Positions 1 through 7,922 are shown, numbered from the stretch's first letter. The stretch: DNA of 64,000 nucleotides from Murinocardiopsis flavida (GCF_003014485.1 NZ_PYGA01000001.1:372001-436000), one strand, 5' to 3'. The notes: generated from the letters alone by a model not told the origin. Made by a program: numbers and translations.

Positions 1-310
1 GGAAGTCGAGGTCGTCGAGCCTGCGGGGTACTCGGCCTTCCTCGCGGGCGCGGGTCCGCTCCGCCTTCTCGATCAGATTCCGTCCCCACCGGTCCGGTGC
101 ACTGTCGGCGAAGGCCCGCACGAGTCCGGCCTGGTGCTGGGATCCGGACACGAGGGGGAGCGCGGGGTCGATGCTCATGCCGTCGCCAGCGAGGTAGCCG
201 GGGTCGTACAGGAAGGTCGTGGAGATCTGTCCACGCGTCCGGGTGAAGTGCGCCTGGCCGACCAGCCTTGCACTTCCCTCCTCGTCCATGAAGACCTCGA
301 CGGCGGTCAT
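1..310 (-). CDS. hipA: HipA-family kinase toxin, N-terminal part
   Basis: The reverse strand opens with ATG at 310 and stays open to the left edge, so about 103 N-terminal residues are visible. They match the N-terminal HipA domain: a short beta-rich start (MTAVEVFMDEEG), then FTRTRGQISTTFLYDPGYL, SGSQHQAGLVRAFADSAPDRWGR and LIEKAERTRA. HipA toxins are Ser/Thr kinases that phosphorylate glutamyl-tRNA synthetase or related targets and cause growth arrest. The kinase core lies beyond the edge, so activity cannot be judged. The start overlaps the stop of the upstream antitoxin gene by ATGA, which indicates translational coupling. The pairing with an adjacent XRE antitoxin makes the assignment firm. 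Confidence 0.85.
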   Translation of the reverse strand, partial: MTAVEVFMDEEGSARLVGQAHFTRTRGQISTTFLYDPGYLAGDGMSIDPALPLVSGSQHQAGLVRAFADSAPDRWGRNLIEKAERTRAREEGRVPRRLDDLDF

Positions 311-594
311 CGGGCCCGCTTCTTCGTGAGGCTGCCGGCCCGCAGGCGCCCGATGTCGCTGTTCAAAGGATCGATCGTGTCGACGACTCGGTCGAGCACG
401 CCGAGCGCGCGGAGCACCTGGGCGACGCTGCGGAAGTTCACGCCCGGGTCCCCAGTCTCGATCTTGCGCAGGGTGTCGCGCGTGATGTCGGCCCGCTCAG
501 CGACCTGCTGGGCGGTGAGGCCCAGGACCATGCGCCAGCCCCGCACATGCTCGCCGAACGCGGTGAGCTGCCCGTCGATCCTGTACCCCGCCAT
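307..594 (-). CDS. hipB: HipB-like XRE antitoxin
   Basis: A 95-residue helix-turn-helix protein. The XRE fold spans about residues 10-70 (LTAFGEHVRGWRMVLGLTAQ, then QVAERADITRDTLRKIETGD), and the basic tail ends SLTKKRAR. HipB-type antitoxins bind and neutralise HipA and repress the operon. ATG at 594 is chosen because GAGAGGGG lies 5 nt upstream; an in-frame ATG at 609 has no comparable site. The gene ends in a 4-base overlap with hipA. Autoregulation is likely, since an inverted repeat of TATGACG lies just upstream (611-663). Confidence 0.85.
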   Translation of the reverse strand: MAGYRIDGQLTAFGEHVRGWRMVLGLTAQQVAERADITRDTLRKIETGDPGVNFRSVAQVLRALGVLDRVVDTIDPLNSDIGRLRAGSLTKKRAR

Positions 595-610
595 GACGAC
601 CCCTCTCATC

Positions 611-663
611 TATGACGAGAATATCAGGCAGTGCGGCGCTTAATGGCGATGATAGACGTCATA
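611..663. promoter_or_regulatory. Candidate HipB operator (inverted repeat)
   Basis: TATGACG at 611-617 is exactly inverted as CGTCATA at 657-663, centred about 46 bp apart and immediately upstream of the antitoxin start. The right arm sits in a near-palindrome with GACGTC at its core. Two spaced half-sites upstream of hipBA are typical of HipB-type autorepression. The assignment to HipB is inferred from position. Confidence 0.45.
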
Positions 664-803
664 CCTCCCCAGAGTTCGGGGATCCGCGGCCAGGCGGTGT
701 CGAACAGGTGCGTGATCGCCGGATCCGGATCCAGCGGGCAGACGCGCGCCGCGGGACTCGAACCGCACTGCGGATCTATCCCCGGCGGCAGCAGCGCTGT
801 CAT
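624..803 (-). CDS. Small hypothetical ORF upstream of hipB
   Basis: A 59-codon reverse-strand frame, ATG at 803 to TGA at 624-626, ends 29 bp before the hipB start. The product begins MTALLPPGIDPQCGSSP, contains ITHLFDTAWPRIPELW and ends IIAIKRRTA. I recognise no domain. Third positions are mostly G/C, as in real genes here, but there is no good ribosome site and the last 40 bases overlap the presumed hipBA operator. It could be a leader peptide, a decayed gene end or chance. The rest of the gap (804-902) shows nothing. Confidence 0.25.
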   Translation of the reverse strand: MTALLPPGIDPQCGSSPAARVCPLDPDPAITHLFDTAWPRIPELWGGMTSIIAIKRRTA

Positions 804-902
804 CGCGAATCCCGCGATGGTGGTTGACGGTTGCTCTCAGTGGGTTTCAGCGGCTGGCCACGCCTGGTACACGCCGAAGTTCTCAGCTCCCGGGGGCGGG
901 GG

Positions 903-1601
903 TCAGTCCGCTGCCAGCGCGGTGTTGATCGCGATGGCCATGGGGGTGCTGGAGGCCGGGTTCTGGCCGGTGACGAGGTTGGCGTCCTGAACGGTGAACG
1001 CCTGGTACGGGGCTCCCTGCTCGTGCCGGGCGCCCTTCTCGCGCAGTCGGCTCGCCAGCAGCCACGGAGCGTTGTCGGCGGTGCCGAACATGCGCTCCTC
1101 CTCGTCGGTGAACGCGGTCATCCGCCGCCCGGAGAAGATCCACGCGCCCTGCTCGTCGACTGCGGACAACAGCGCGGCCGGCCCGTGGCAGACCGCGCCG
1201 ATGACCTTGCCGGCGCGGTCTGCCTCGATCAGCAGCCGGCCCAGGTTCGCGTCCTGGAAGAGGTCGACCACGGGGCCGTGCCCGCCAGGCAGCACCACGG
1301 CGTCGTAATCGGCCGCCGAGACCTCCGCCAGCTTCAGCAGCGGCCCGAAGTCGCCGAGCGCCTTCCGGGCGTGGGCCACGTGCCGGGCGCAGTCCGGCCC
1401 GGCGATCGCCGGGTCGGCGCTGTGCCGGTCCAGCGGCTGCAACACTCCTCCTGGGGAGGCGAATTCGACGGTGTGGCCGGCGCCGACGAACGCCTCGTGC
1501 GGCGCGGCCAGCTCCTCCGCCCAGTAGCCCGTGGGGTACTGCGAGCCGTCGGTGCGCTCCCATACGTCGGCTGCGGACATCACGATCAGAATGCGGCTCA
1601 T
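903..1601 (-). CDS. DJ-1/PfpI family (Hsp31-like) protein
   Basis: A 232-residue class I glutamine-amidotransferase-like protein of the DJ-1/PfpI superfamily. The nucleophile elbow is GAVCHGPAAL with Cys138 followed by His139. The upstream acidic residue lies in TGYWAEELAAPH (Glu29/30), and the strand-loop AVVLPGGHGPV is also typical. Hsp31/YajL-type members act as glyoxalases, deglycases or holdases; which applies here is not visible. Length is usual for the group. It is transcribed away from the XRE/MmyB regulator at 1812 across a 210-bp gap holding a palindrome, so control by that regulator is likely. Confidence 0.85.
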   Translation of the reverse strand: MSRILIVMSAADVWERTDGSQYPTGYWAEELAAPHEAFVGAGHTVEFASPGGVLQPLDRHSADPAIAGPDCARHVAHARKALGDFGPLLKLAEVSAADYDAVVLPGGHGPVVDLFQDANLGRLLIEADRAGKVIGAVCHGPAALLSAVDEQGAWIFSGRRMTAFTDEEERMFGTADNAPWLLASRLREKGARHEQGAPYQAFTVQDANLVTGQNPASSTPMAIAINTALAAD

Positions 1602-1749
1602 GGGTTCTGCCTCTGCTTCTCGCCTTCAGCCGGTCACCTGTGGAGACCGGGACCGCCGGATCGGTTGATCCGGCACCGTCTCCACTGTCACCCGCCCCGG
1701 CCGCCCGGAGGCGGTGCTCATCGGCCCTGACCTGCCTCGGTCCGCCCTA

Positions 1750-1770
1750 CCTAGGACTGACAGTCCCTGG
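1750..1770. promoter_or_regulatory. Palindromic operator, DJ-1 / XRE intergenic
   Basis: GGACTG (1754-1759) and CAGTCC (1761-1766) flank a single A, and CC/GG pairs at the outer ends extend this to a 21-bp imperfect palindrome. It lies 42 bp before the XRE/MmyB start and in the shared region with the DJ-1 gene. The likely ligand is the adjacent regulator; this is inferred from position. Confidence 0.5.
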
Positions 1771-1811
1771 TGAGGCAGGCGCGGCCGCAGCGAATCGGCG
1801 ATACTGGAGCC

Positions 1812-2675
1812 ATGGCCGCCCCGAACCGCGAACTCGCCGACTTCCTGCGCCGGGCTCGCGCCCAGTGCGATCCGGCACGCGCCGGGCTGCCGCCGGACAC
1901 CCGCGTACGCCGCGTACCGGGCCTGCGACGCGAAGAGGTGGCGCGGCTGGCCGGTGTCTCCGCCGACTACTACGCCCGCCTCGAACAGGGACGCACCATC
2001 ATCCCCTCAGCCGCGGTGGTCGAAGCGCTGGCCCAGGCGCTGGAGCTCGACGCCGCCGGACGTGCCCACCTCAACGACCTCATCGGCACCGCGGCTCCCC
2101 GCCACCGGCGCCCGCCGACCGTCCAGCGCCTGCGCTCCGGCCTCCACCAACTGCTGGATTCCATGGAAGGCACCCCCGCCCTGGTCCTGGGACGCCGTAC
2201 GGACGTGCTGGGCATCAACCGGACGGCCAAAGCGCTCTTCACCGACTTCGACGCCCTGCCGCCGACTCGCCGCAACTACACACGCTGGCTCCTCCTCGCG
2301 CCCGAAGCCCACGCCCTCTTCGTCGACTGGGACGTCCAAGCCCGCGCGGCCGTGGAGACCCTCCGCCTCGAAGTGGGCCGCGACCCCGACGACCGGTCCA
2401 CCCGGGAACTTGTCGCCGAGTTGCGGGAGAGCAGCGCGGACTTCGACCGCTGGTGGCAGCAGCACCGCGTCCACCAGCGCACCCACGGGTCCAAACGGCT
2501 GCTTCACCCGCTCGTCGGCGAGGTCACCGTGCAGTACGAAACCCTCACCCTCCCCGGAGACTCCGACGCGACCGTCTTCCTCTACAGCACGGAAGCCGGC
2601 TCCCCGTCCCGCCATGCACTCGACCTCCTCACCTCCTGGACACTCACCCCCACCGCCCCCCGCAGCGAGCCCTGA
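1812..2675 (+). CDS. XRE regulator with MmyB-type ligand domain
   Basis: A 287-residue regulator. The N-terminal XRE helix-turn-helix (about residues 5-80) contains PGLRREEVARLAGVSADYYA and RLEQGR. It is followed by an MmyB-like sensor domain (about 105-275) with ALVLGRRTDVLGINRTAKAL, RNYTRWLLL, an FDRWW segment and a C-terminal SRHALDLLTSW. These regulators usually control an adjacent divergent oxidoreductase or stress gene in response to a small ligand, possibly a fatty acid. ATG at 1812 follows GGAG at 1806-1809; the close spacing makes the start slightly uncertain. The gene is divergent from the DJ-1 gene. Confidence 0.85.
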   Translation: MAAPNRELADFLRRARAQCDPARAGLPPDTRVRRVPGLRREEVARLAGVSADYYARLEQGRTIIPSAAVVEALAQALELDAAGRAHLNDLIGTAAPRHRRPPTVQRLRSGLHQLLDSMEGTPALVLGRRTDVLGINRTAKALFTDFDALPPTRRNYTRWLLLAPEAHALFVDWDVQARAAVETLRLEVGRDPDDRSTRELVAELRESSADFDRWWQQHRVHQRTHGSKRLLHPLVGEVTVQYETLTLPGDSDATVFLYSTEAGSPSRHALDLLTSWTLTPTAPRSEP

Positions 2676-2695
2676 GCACCGGGAGCCCGACTCGC

Positions 2696-2710
2696 CCAGC
2701 GTTTCGCTGG
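2696..2710. terminator. Weak hairpin between convergent genes
   Basis: CCAGCG and CGCTGG flank TTT just after the XRE regulator stop, in the 172-bp convergent gap before the thioesterase gene. There is no T-run. Nothing else is visible in the gap. Confidence 0.3.
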
Positions 2711-2847
2711 AGAACTCCGCCCGGTCCATCGAGATGCACACGGAACGGATGCTACCCACCGCTTGAGGAGCCGGAAGTGCGCGCCGATCGACGTGCCGTT
2801 CTCGGTCTCGGCCGGATCCATGATCGCGCCAGGCCGGCACCAGGATT

Positions 2848-3312
2848 TCAGGCACTCAGCGACGTACTGCTACTCCCGCCACGTCGGAAGATGCGGCTGA
2901 TCACCGCTCCCTTGGCGACCAGGCCACCAGCGGCGTCACGGACGTCGACATCGCTGAGTGTTCTGGTGTACGTCCGGTGGGTGACATTCGCGACGGCAGT
3001 GAGATCCGAGCCCTCGGCGGCTTGGAGGTACGTGACCGACAGATGCGATGTGGCACCGCCGGTGGCGTCGTCGCCCTCGACGCCGGATGCCGAGCCCGCG
3101 CTCCCCGCCACATCGACGAGGGTGGCGATGACGCCGCCGTGCGTGGTGTCGCCCAGCGTCACAAGGTCGCGGTTGAACGGGATCCGGATCTCGACTCGCT
3201 CCGGCTCCACAGAGACCAACTCGATGCCCAGTGCCTTGGCGGGACCCGACTTCGCCAGCACCTCCTCGATCCACCATTGCGCCGCCCTCTGCACCTTCGT
3301 CGTATTCGCCAC
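2848..3312 (-). CDS. PaaI-type hotdog thioesterase
   Basis: A 154-residue single-hotdog protein. The diagnostic segment is TLGDTTHGGVIATLVDVAGS, in which HGG-x4-L-x-D is the substrate and active-site helix of PaaI/YbgC acyl-CoA thioesterases. The following strands GATSHLSVTYLQAAEGSDL and AVANVTHRTYTRTLSDVDV complete the fold. GTG at 3312 is preferred because AGAGGA lies 8 nt upstream; the frame continues further upstream, but that part has no hotdog similarity. Substrate is unknown. The gene is followed by the DUF-free convergent gap described at 2696 and preceded by the serine hydrolase gene on the same strand, 139 bp away. Confidence 0.8.
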   Translation of the reverse strand: MANTTKVQRAAQWWIEEVLAKSGPAKALGIELVSVEPERVEIRIPFNRDLVTLGDTTHGGVIATLVDVAGSAGSASGVEGDDATGGATSHLSVTYLQAAEGSDLTAVANVTHRTYTRTLSDVDVRDAAGGLVAKGAVISRIFRRGGSSSTSLSA

Positions 3313-3451
3313 CGCAACTGTCCTCTCGCGCGTCGACCGGTCCGGCGACAATGGCAGCCGGCCGGTCTCCGGTCGATTACCCGACGGGTAATGCAGGGGC
3401 TCCACGCGGCGGGGCTCTTGCACGTTCCGGGGGTGCGTCGACGCGGGGCGG

Positions 3452-5035
3452 TCACGGGGTGGGCGTGGGGCGGGTGGCGCGCGACCGGGAGAGCATGAAC
3501 GGGCCGGCCGCGAGGATGATCAGGCCGCGCAGGACCAGCGTTCCCACGGCCGCGAGCACGAGCACCGTGATGTCGGGGGCCGAGTCGAACGCCGTCGCCA
3601 CGGGCATCGGGCCGATGAAGTCCATGGTCATGCCCAGCCCGAAGAAGACCCCGGCGTACAGTGCGACGCCTCCCGCGAGCCACGCGAGTCCGGGCAGCAG
3701 CACCGCGCGCCAGGCGCCGTCCCGGGCGGAGCGTTCGCGCGCACGGCGCAGCCGCAGCGGGATCCGCGCCAGCGTCGCGGCGAGGATGACAACGGTGATC
3801 GCGCCGATCGTGTTGATGGTCAGGTAGGTGGAGAGGAACGCGTACTCGACGGGGGGCTCGGGCAGTCCCGCGAGGACGGCCATCCCGCCCTCGTAGGCTT
3901 CGGCCGGGTCGTACAGCTGCCCGTTGCGGGCGGTCAGGACGATGAGACCCGCCTTCTGCTCGGGAAGCATGCCCACGTCCGCGTGGTAGGCGAAGTGGTC
4001 GCCGTCGTGTGCGACGACGGGGTTGCCGTCGAGCGTGCCCGTTCCCCACCCCAGCGCATAGCGGTCGGTGATGGGGAAGACGCCGTCGCCGGTGCCCACG
4101 GCGGGCTCGTGCATCGCCTTCAGCGACGCGGCGGACACGACGGTCTTCCCCTCGTACGTGCCGTCCGACTGCACCTGGACGAGGTGGGCGAGGTCGTTGG
4201 CCGTTGTCACCAGGAAGCCGTCGGGCAGCGCGCCGGGGAACGCCGGCGCGGTCCGCGGGAGGCCGGCGCCGAACAGGACGGCCGCCCCCTCGACCATGCC
4301 GTTGTCCCTGGCCCGGTCCATGTCGGTGTAGGTGTCGGCCATCTCCAGTGGGTCGAGGACCTCGTCCTGGAGGTGGTCGGCGTAGTCGCGGCCGGTGACC
4401 TCCTCCACGATGAGCCCGAGGGTCGCGAAGTTCTTGTTGCAGTAGTGGAAGCGCGTGCCCGGTTCACTGACCGTCGCCACCTCGGACACCGCGCGGACGC
4501 GCTCCTCCAGCGACACCTCGGGGGTGTTCAGGTCTCCCAGGCCGGCCGAGGTGGGCAGGCCGCTCGTCTGCTCCAGCAGGTGCCGGACGCGGATGTCGGC
4601 GGAGTCGGCTGTGGTGAACCAGGGGAGGTACTCCCGCACCGGCGCGTCCAGGTCGATCGTGCCCGCGTCCACCAGCCGCATGACGGCCAGCGACGTGACC
4701 GGTTTGCTCAGCGAACCGACCAGCATGGGCGAATCCGGGGTGATCCCGCTGCCGGTGGCACCCGAGGCGGTGACCTCGCCGTCGCGCACGACGGCGAAGG
4801 CGGCATCGGGCGCGTTGGCGGCCTGGAGTTGGCGCTCGACGAACGAGACGGCCCGCTTGTCGACGTTCTCCGCCGCGGTGGGCGGCTCGACCTGCTGCAC
4901 GGTCGCTGTCAGCAGGCCGGTCGTGGTGCCCGACACGAGCAGGACCGCGAGCACGACCCACCAGACCGACCGCGCCCGCCGGGGTGCGGCCGGAGGCGCC
5001 TCCCGCTGTTCGGGGGACGCTGCGAGGCGTGTCAT
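3452..5035 (-). CDS. Membrane serine hydrolase, class C beta-lactamase fold
   Basis: A 527-residue protein. Residues 24-46 form an N-terminal membrane anchor. The beta-lactamase/PBP fold follows with SLSK (Ser108, Lys111), YCN (198-200) and HDG (343-345). A C-terminal half of about four membrane helices starts near residue 400 (YLTINTIGAITVVILAAT, LLPGLAWLAGGVALYAGVFF). This layout is shared with D-aminopeptidase/esterase-like penicillin-binding proteins rather than with resistance enzymes. The catalytic domain should face outside the cell, with cell-wall peptides or esters as likely substrates. Length is typical for the membrane-tailed group. No operon partner is obvious. Confidence 0.82.
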   Translation of the reverse strand: MTRLAASPEQREAPPAAPRRARSVWWVVLAVLLVSGTTTGLLTATVQQVEPPTAAENVDKRAVSFVERQLQAANAPDAAFAVVRDGEVTASGATGSGITPDSPMLVGSLSKPVTSLAVMRLVDAGTIDLDAPVREYLPWFTTADSADIRVRHLLEQTSGLPTSAGLGDLNTPEVSLEERVRAVSEVATVSEPGTRFHYCNKNFATLGLIVEEVTGRDYADHLQDEVLDPLEMADTYTDMDRARDNGMVEGAAVLFGAGLPRTAPAFPGALPDGFLVTTANDLAHLVQVQSDGTYEGKTVVSAASLKAMHEPAVGTGDGVFPITDRYALGWGTGTLDGNPVVAHDGDHFAYHADVGMLPEQKAGLIVLTARNGQLYDPAEAYEGGMAVLAGLPEPPVEYAFLSTYLTINTIGAITVVILAATLARIPLRLRRARERSARDGAWRAVLLPGLAWLAGGVALYAGVFFGLGMTMDFIGPMPVATAFDSAPDITVLVLAAVGTLVLRGLIILAAGPFMLSRSRATRPTPTP

Positions 5036-5509
5036 GCCGTGCTCCTTACGGGGTGGCGGTGGTTCGTAGTGCGGACGCCGGGTCCGGGTCGCCCGCGCCC
5101 GCGGGTCGGGATCCCGTTCACCGGGCGTAGACGCGGGTCACCGGGACCCGTCTGAGGGGAGGTCGGCCGGACTCCGGACCGCGGGCGCAGCACCGGACTG
5201 CGGTGTCGGAACGCGGTGTCGGAACGCGGGCACTGCGCAGGTCCGCAGTGTCGGACACGAGCATTCCGCGTCGGCGGTCCGGCCGGTAGTGCCCCTGGTC
5301 AGCGCCTCCGCATGCAGAATGCACAAACCGGACATCCGTGCGGCCGGTACTCGCGGCCGACGCGTGCCGCGCTCCGGCACCGCGGGCTCCGGGTCGGGGC
5401 GCCGTGCCCGCTAGGATCGGTGCCCGGCGCCCGCGGGCGGCGTCGAGTCCGGTACGCCGCGCTCCGGCCGGTGCGTTGCGGCGCGTGCACACCAGGAGGG
5501 GAGGCCGCC
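5036..5509. other. Intergenic region with tandem GTGTCGG repeats
   Basis: A 474-bp gap between the divergent serine hydrolase and response regulator genes. It holds a 13-bp perfect tandem repeat, GCGGTGTCGGAAC at 5200-5212 and 5213-5225, and a related palindrome GTGTC-G-GACAC at 5248-5258. Together these give three or four GTGTCGG words in about 60 bp. No gene is supported here. The array is the best candidate for a multi-site regulator target controlling one or both flanking genes. Confidence 0.5.
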
Positions 5510-6127
5510 ATGGCGTCCGATCCGATCAGGGTGCTGCTGGCCGAGGACATGCATCTCGTCCGCGGTGCGCTCGCCGCGCTGATCTCCCGGGAATCCGCCC
5601 TTTCCGTCGTGGCCGAGGTCGCCACCGGCGACGCCGTGCTCCCCGCTGCACGCGTCCACCGCCCCGATGTGGCAGTGCTCGACGTCGACATGCCCGGTGT
5701 CGACGGGATCACCGCGGCCGCCGGGCTGCGTGCGGAACTCCCCGATTGCCGGGTGCTCATCCTGACCGCGCTGAGCAGGCCGACCGTCGTCCGCAGGGCC
5801 ATGGCGGCGAAGGCGGACGGGTTCCTCGCCAAGGACGCGCCGCCGGACGAGCTCGCCGACGCCATCCGCGCGGTGGCGGCCGGCCGGCGCGTCCTCGATC
5901 CGGCGCTCGCCGCCGCCGCGCTGGCGGTGCGCGACAACCCGCTCAGCGCGCGGGAGATCGAGGTGCTCCGCCAGGCCGCTGACGGCGCCGACCACGCCGA
6001 GATCGCGGCACGACTGCACCTGAGCAAGGGCACCGTGCGCAACTACCTGAGCACCATCGTCACGAAGCTGGACGCCCGCAACCGGCTCGACGCGGTGCGG
6101 ATCGCCGCCGAAGCCGACTGGCTGTGA
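5510..6127 (+). CDS. NarL/DesR-type response regulator
   Basis: A 205-residue regulator. The receiver domain (about 5-120) has the acidic pair AED, phospho-acceptor Asp58 in VLDVDMPG, the conserved Thr in LILTALS and Lys in FLAKDAPPDEL. The C-terminal LuxR-type helix-turn-helix (about 140-200) reads NPLSAREIEVLRQAADG then IAARLHLSKGTVRNYLSTIV. A strong site (AGGAGGGGAGG) precedes ATG 5510. It ends 12 bp from the convergent sensor kinase gene at 6140, its probable partner. The pair resembles DesK/DesR, which senses membrane state. Its own upstream repeats (5200-5258) suggest autoregulation. Confidence 0.9.
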   Translation: MASDPIRVLLAEDMHLVRGALAALISRESALSVVAEVATGDAVLPAARVHRPDVAVLDVDMPGVDGITAAAGLRAELPDCRVLILTALSRPTVVRRAMAAKADGFLAKDAPPDELADAIRAVAAGRRVLDPALAAAALAVRDNPLSAREIEVLRQAADGADHAEIAARLHLSKGTVRNYLSTIVTKLDARNRLDAVRIAAEADWL

Positions 6128-6139
6128 CGACCGGCCGGT

Positions 6140-7858
6140 TCACCGGTCCGGTGCTCCCGCGGGGAGCCGGACCAGCAGCTCGAACCCGTCGTCGGCGGGT
6201 GCCGCGGTCACGGTTCCGCCCCAGGCCCCGATGCGTTCGGTGAGATTGGGGATGCCCTGCCCGCGCCCGCCGGTCGCGGGAAGCGCCTCGCCCCGGTCGT
6301 TGCCCCGATCGTTGGCGACCCGCAGCCATACGGTGCCCTCCCCGCGGCCCGTCTCCAGCGTGCAGGCGCGCGCACGGCTGTGCCGGAGCACGTTGTTCAC
6401 CGCCTCCCGCACGACCCTGGCGAGGACCTCGTCCGTGCGTTGCGGCAGGGTTCCGTGGCCGAGGTCCAGCCGGGGCGTGGTGCCCGCCGCCGAGAGCACG
6501 TCACCGGCGGACCGCAACTCGCCGTCCAGTGAGATCTCGGTGCTGCCGCCGGGGATGGCCCGCAGGTCGCCCAGAGAGCGGCGCGCAATGCCTGCGATCT
6601 CCTCGAATCGGCGGTCGCCGGGCGCCCCTGTCCGCGCCGCCGGCTCCGCCGTGACCAGGATCGCCGACAGGCCGTAGCCGAGCAGGTCGTGCACGTCCTT
6701 CGCGATCCGGTTCCGTTCCCGGAGGACCGCGATCTCCGCCAGTTGCCGGCGTGTTTCGTGCACCTGGTGGACGAGCCGGGTGGTGATCGCGATGCCGTAG
6801 AAGATCACCGTCATGGCGACCACGTCCAACGTCAGGATCAGCACGTCCGCCGTCGCGACGCCGCGCGCCGCCAGGGTGGTCGGAACGGCCAGTACCGCGG
6901 CGGCCGCGATCAGCCATGACCACCAGCCGCGCGCGAGCGTCAGTACGGCACCGGCGGCGAGCCCGACGAGCTGCGAGTACGGCATGCCCGGGGTGAACAG
7001 CGGCACGCACGCCAACGCGACCTCCGCCGTCAGGGTCCACGCGGCGAAGCGGGGCCGCGACACGGGCGGGCGCGGTGTCGAGTGGTGCAGGTGCAGGCCG
7101 ACAACGACGGCCAGCAAGGGCAGGTGGACGGCCAGGGCCGGGCCGCCCGGTTCCTGCCCGATCACGAAGAGCGCGGCGACGACCAGGTAGACGGCGTGGA
7201 CCGCGACCATGATCGGCAGCACCAGGCGCGGCGTCAGGTCGGTCGGGGCGACCTCGGGAACCGCCGTCGGCGGCGGGCTCTCGCGCGCCGACCGCGCCGC
7301 CCGCCTGGCCAGTGCGATGACGCCGGCCATGTCGTGCCGCCCGGCGCACCGGATGATCCCGGTCAGCGCGTCGCCGATCGACGTCTCCAACTGGTCGCCG
7401 ACGCGTTCGCGTTCGACGCGCACCGATTCCGCTGCCAGCAGGCCCCGGGTGGCGTGCAGTTCGGCCCGGACCTCGCCGAGCCGCGTCAACAGGAAGATCA
7501 CCAGACCCTGGGAGATCGTGTTGCCGATCGCGTTCGCGCACGCGTAGACGCTCGTGGTGTCCGACAGCGCCGCCGCGGCGACGACGCAGGCGAAGAGCGC
7601 CCACCGCGACCGTCCCGGCACGACGAGCAGCACCGATCCCGCGAGGAAGCCGGGCAGCCCGGCCCAGGGGAACAGGGCGGCCTGCGCCATCAGCGTCCAC
7701 GGGCCGCGCAGCCACCTGGTCCTCGGGTGGCAGAGGCCCACCTGGAGGATGAAGGCGGCCGTGGCCGCCCACCCCGGCACCGCCAATTCCGGGCCGAGGG
7801 CCAGCGCGGCGAGGACCACGGTGATCAACACATCGAGCCAGATTAGCCCTCGCCCCAC
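6140..7858 (-). CDS. DesK-type sensor kinase with duplicated TM-DHp module
   Basis: A 572-residue histidine kinase if translation starts at GTG 7858; GTG 7831 is an alternative and neither has a clear ribosome site. Residues 1-125 and 210-362 are two separate multi-helix membrane blocks, each followed by a DHp-like helix. The second helix is a normal HisKA_3 box, RERNRIAKDVHDLLGYGLSA with phospho-acceptor His390, then a HATPase with AVNNVLRHS and GRGQGIPNLTERI. The first, RERVGDQLETSIGDALTGI, aligns with it but has Glu158 where the His should be. This indicates an internal duplication in which the first copy lost its acceptor and its ATPase. It is the probable partner of the response regulator at 5510. 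Confidence 0.85.
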   Translation of the reverse strand: MGRGLIWLDVLITVVLAALALGPELAVPGWAATAAFILQVGLCHPRTRWLRGPWTLMAQAALFPWAGLPGFLAGSVLLVVPGRSRWALFACVVAAAALSDTTSVYACANAIGNTISQGLVIFLLTRLGEVRAELHATRGLLAAESVRVERERVGDQLETSIGDALTGIIRCAGRHDMAGVIALARRAARSARESPPPTAVPEVAPTDLTPRLVLPIMVAVHAVYLVVAALFVIGQEPGGPALAVHLPLLAVVVGLHLHHSTPRPPVSRPRFAAWTLTAEVALACVPLFTPGMPYSQLVGLAAGAVLTLARGWWSWLIAAAAVLAVPTTLAARGVATADVLILTLDVVAMTVIFYGIAITTRLVHQVHETRRQLAEIAVLRERNRIAKDVHDLLGYGLSAILVTAEPAARTGAPGDRRFEEIAGIARRSLGDLRAIPGGSTEISLDGELRSAGDVLSAAGTTPRLDLGHGTLPQRTDEVLARVVREAVNNVLRHSRARACTLETGRGEGTVWLRVANDRGNDRGEALPATGGRGQGIPNLTERIGAWGGTVTAAPADDGFELLVRLPAGAPDR

Positions 7859-7883
7859 GACGGGTGGAACACGGACCTCGCGA

Positions 7884-7922
7884 TCCTCGGGTCCGCGGGT
7901 TCGAGCCCCGCCCGGCCGACTT
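7884..7922 (+). other. tRNA T-arm-like stem in divergent promoter region
   Basis: GCGGG-TTCGAGC-CCCGC is a perfect 5-bp stem with a canonical T-loop, followed by CCGGCCG-A as an acceptor strand would be. A 6-bp stem CGGACC/GGTCCG lies just upstream. No matching 5' acceptor strand or anticodon arm exists, because upstream sequence is kinase coding DNA. This is at most a tRNA 3' fragment, or simply a leader hairpin ahead of the LLM oxidoreductase gene. Confidence 0.25.

Noticed and set aside
757-778. Reverse-strand GCGGTTCGAGTCCCGC resembling a tRNA T-arm.
   Set aside because: The stem is offset (4 bp with an 8-nt loop), not a canonical 5-bp/7-nt T-arm, and no other tRNA arms are present. It also lies inside a small open frame.
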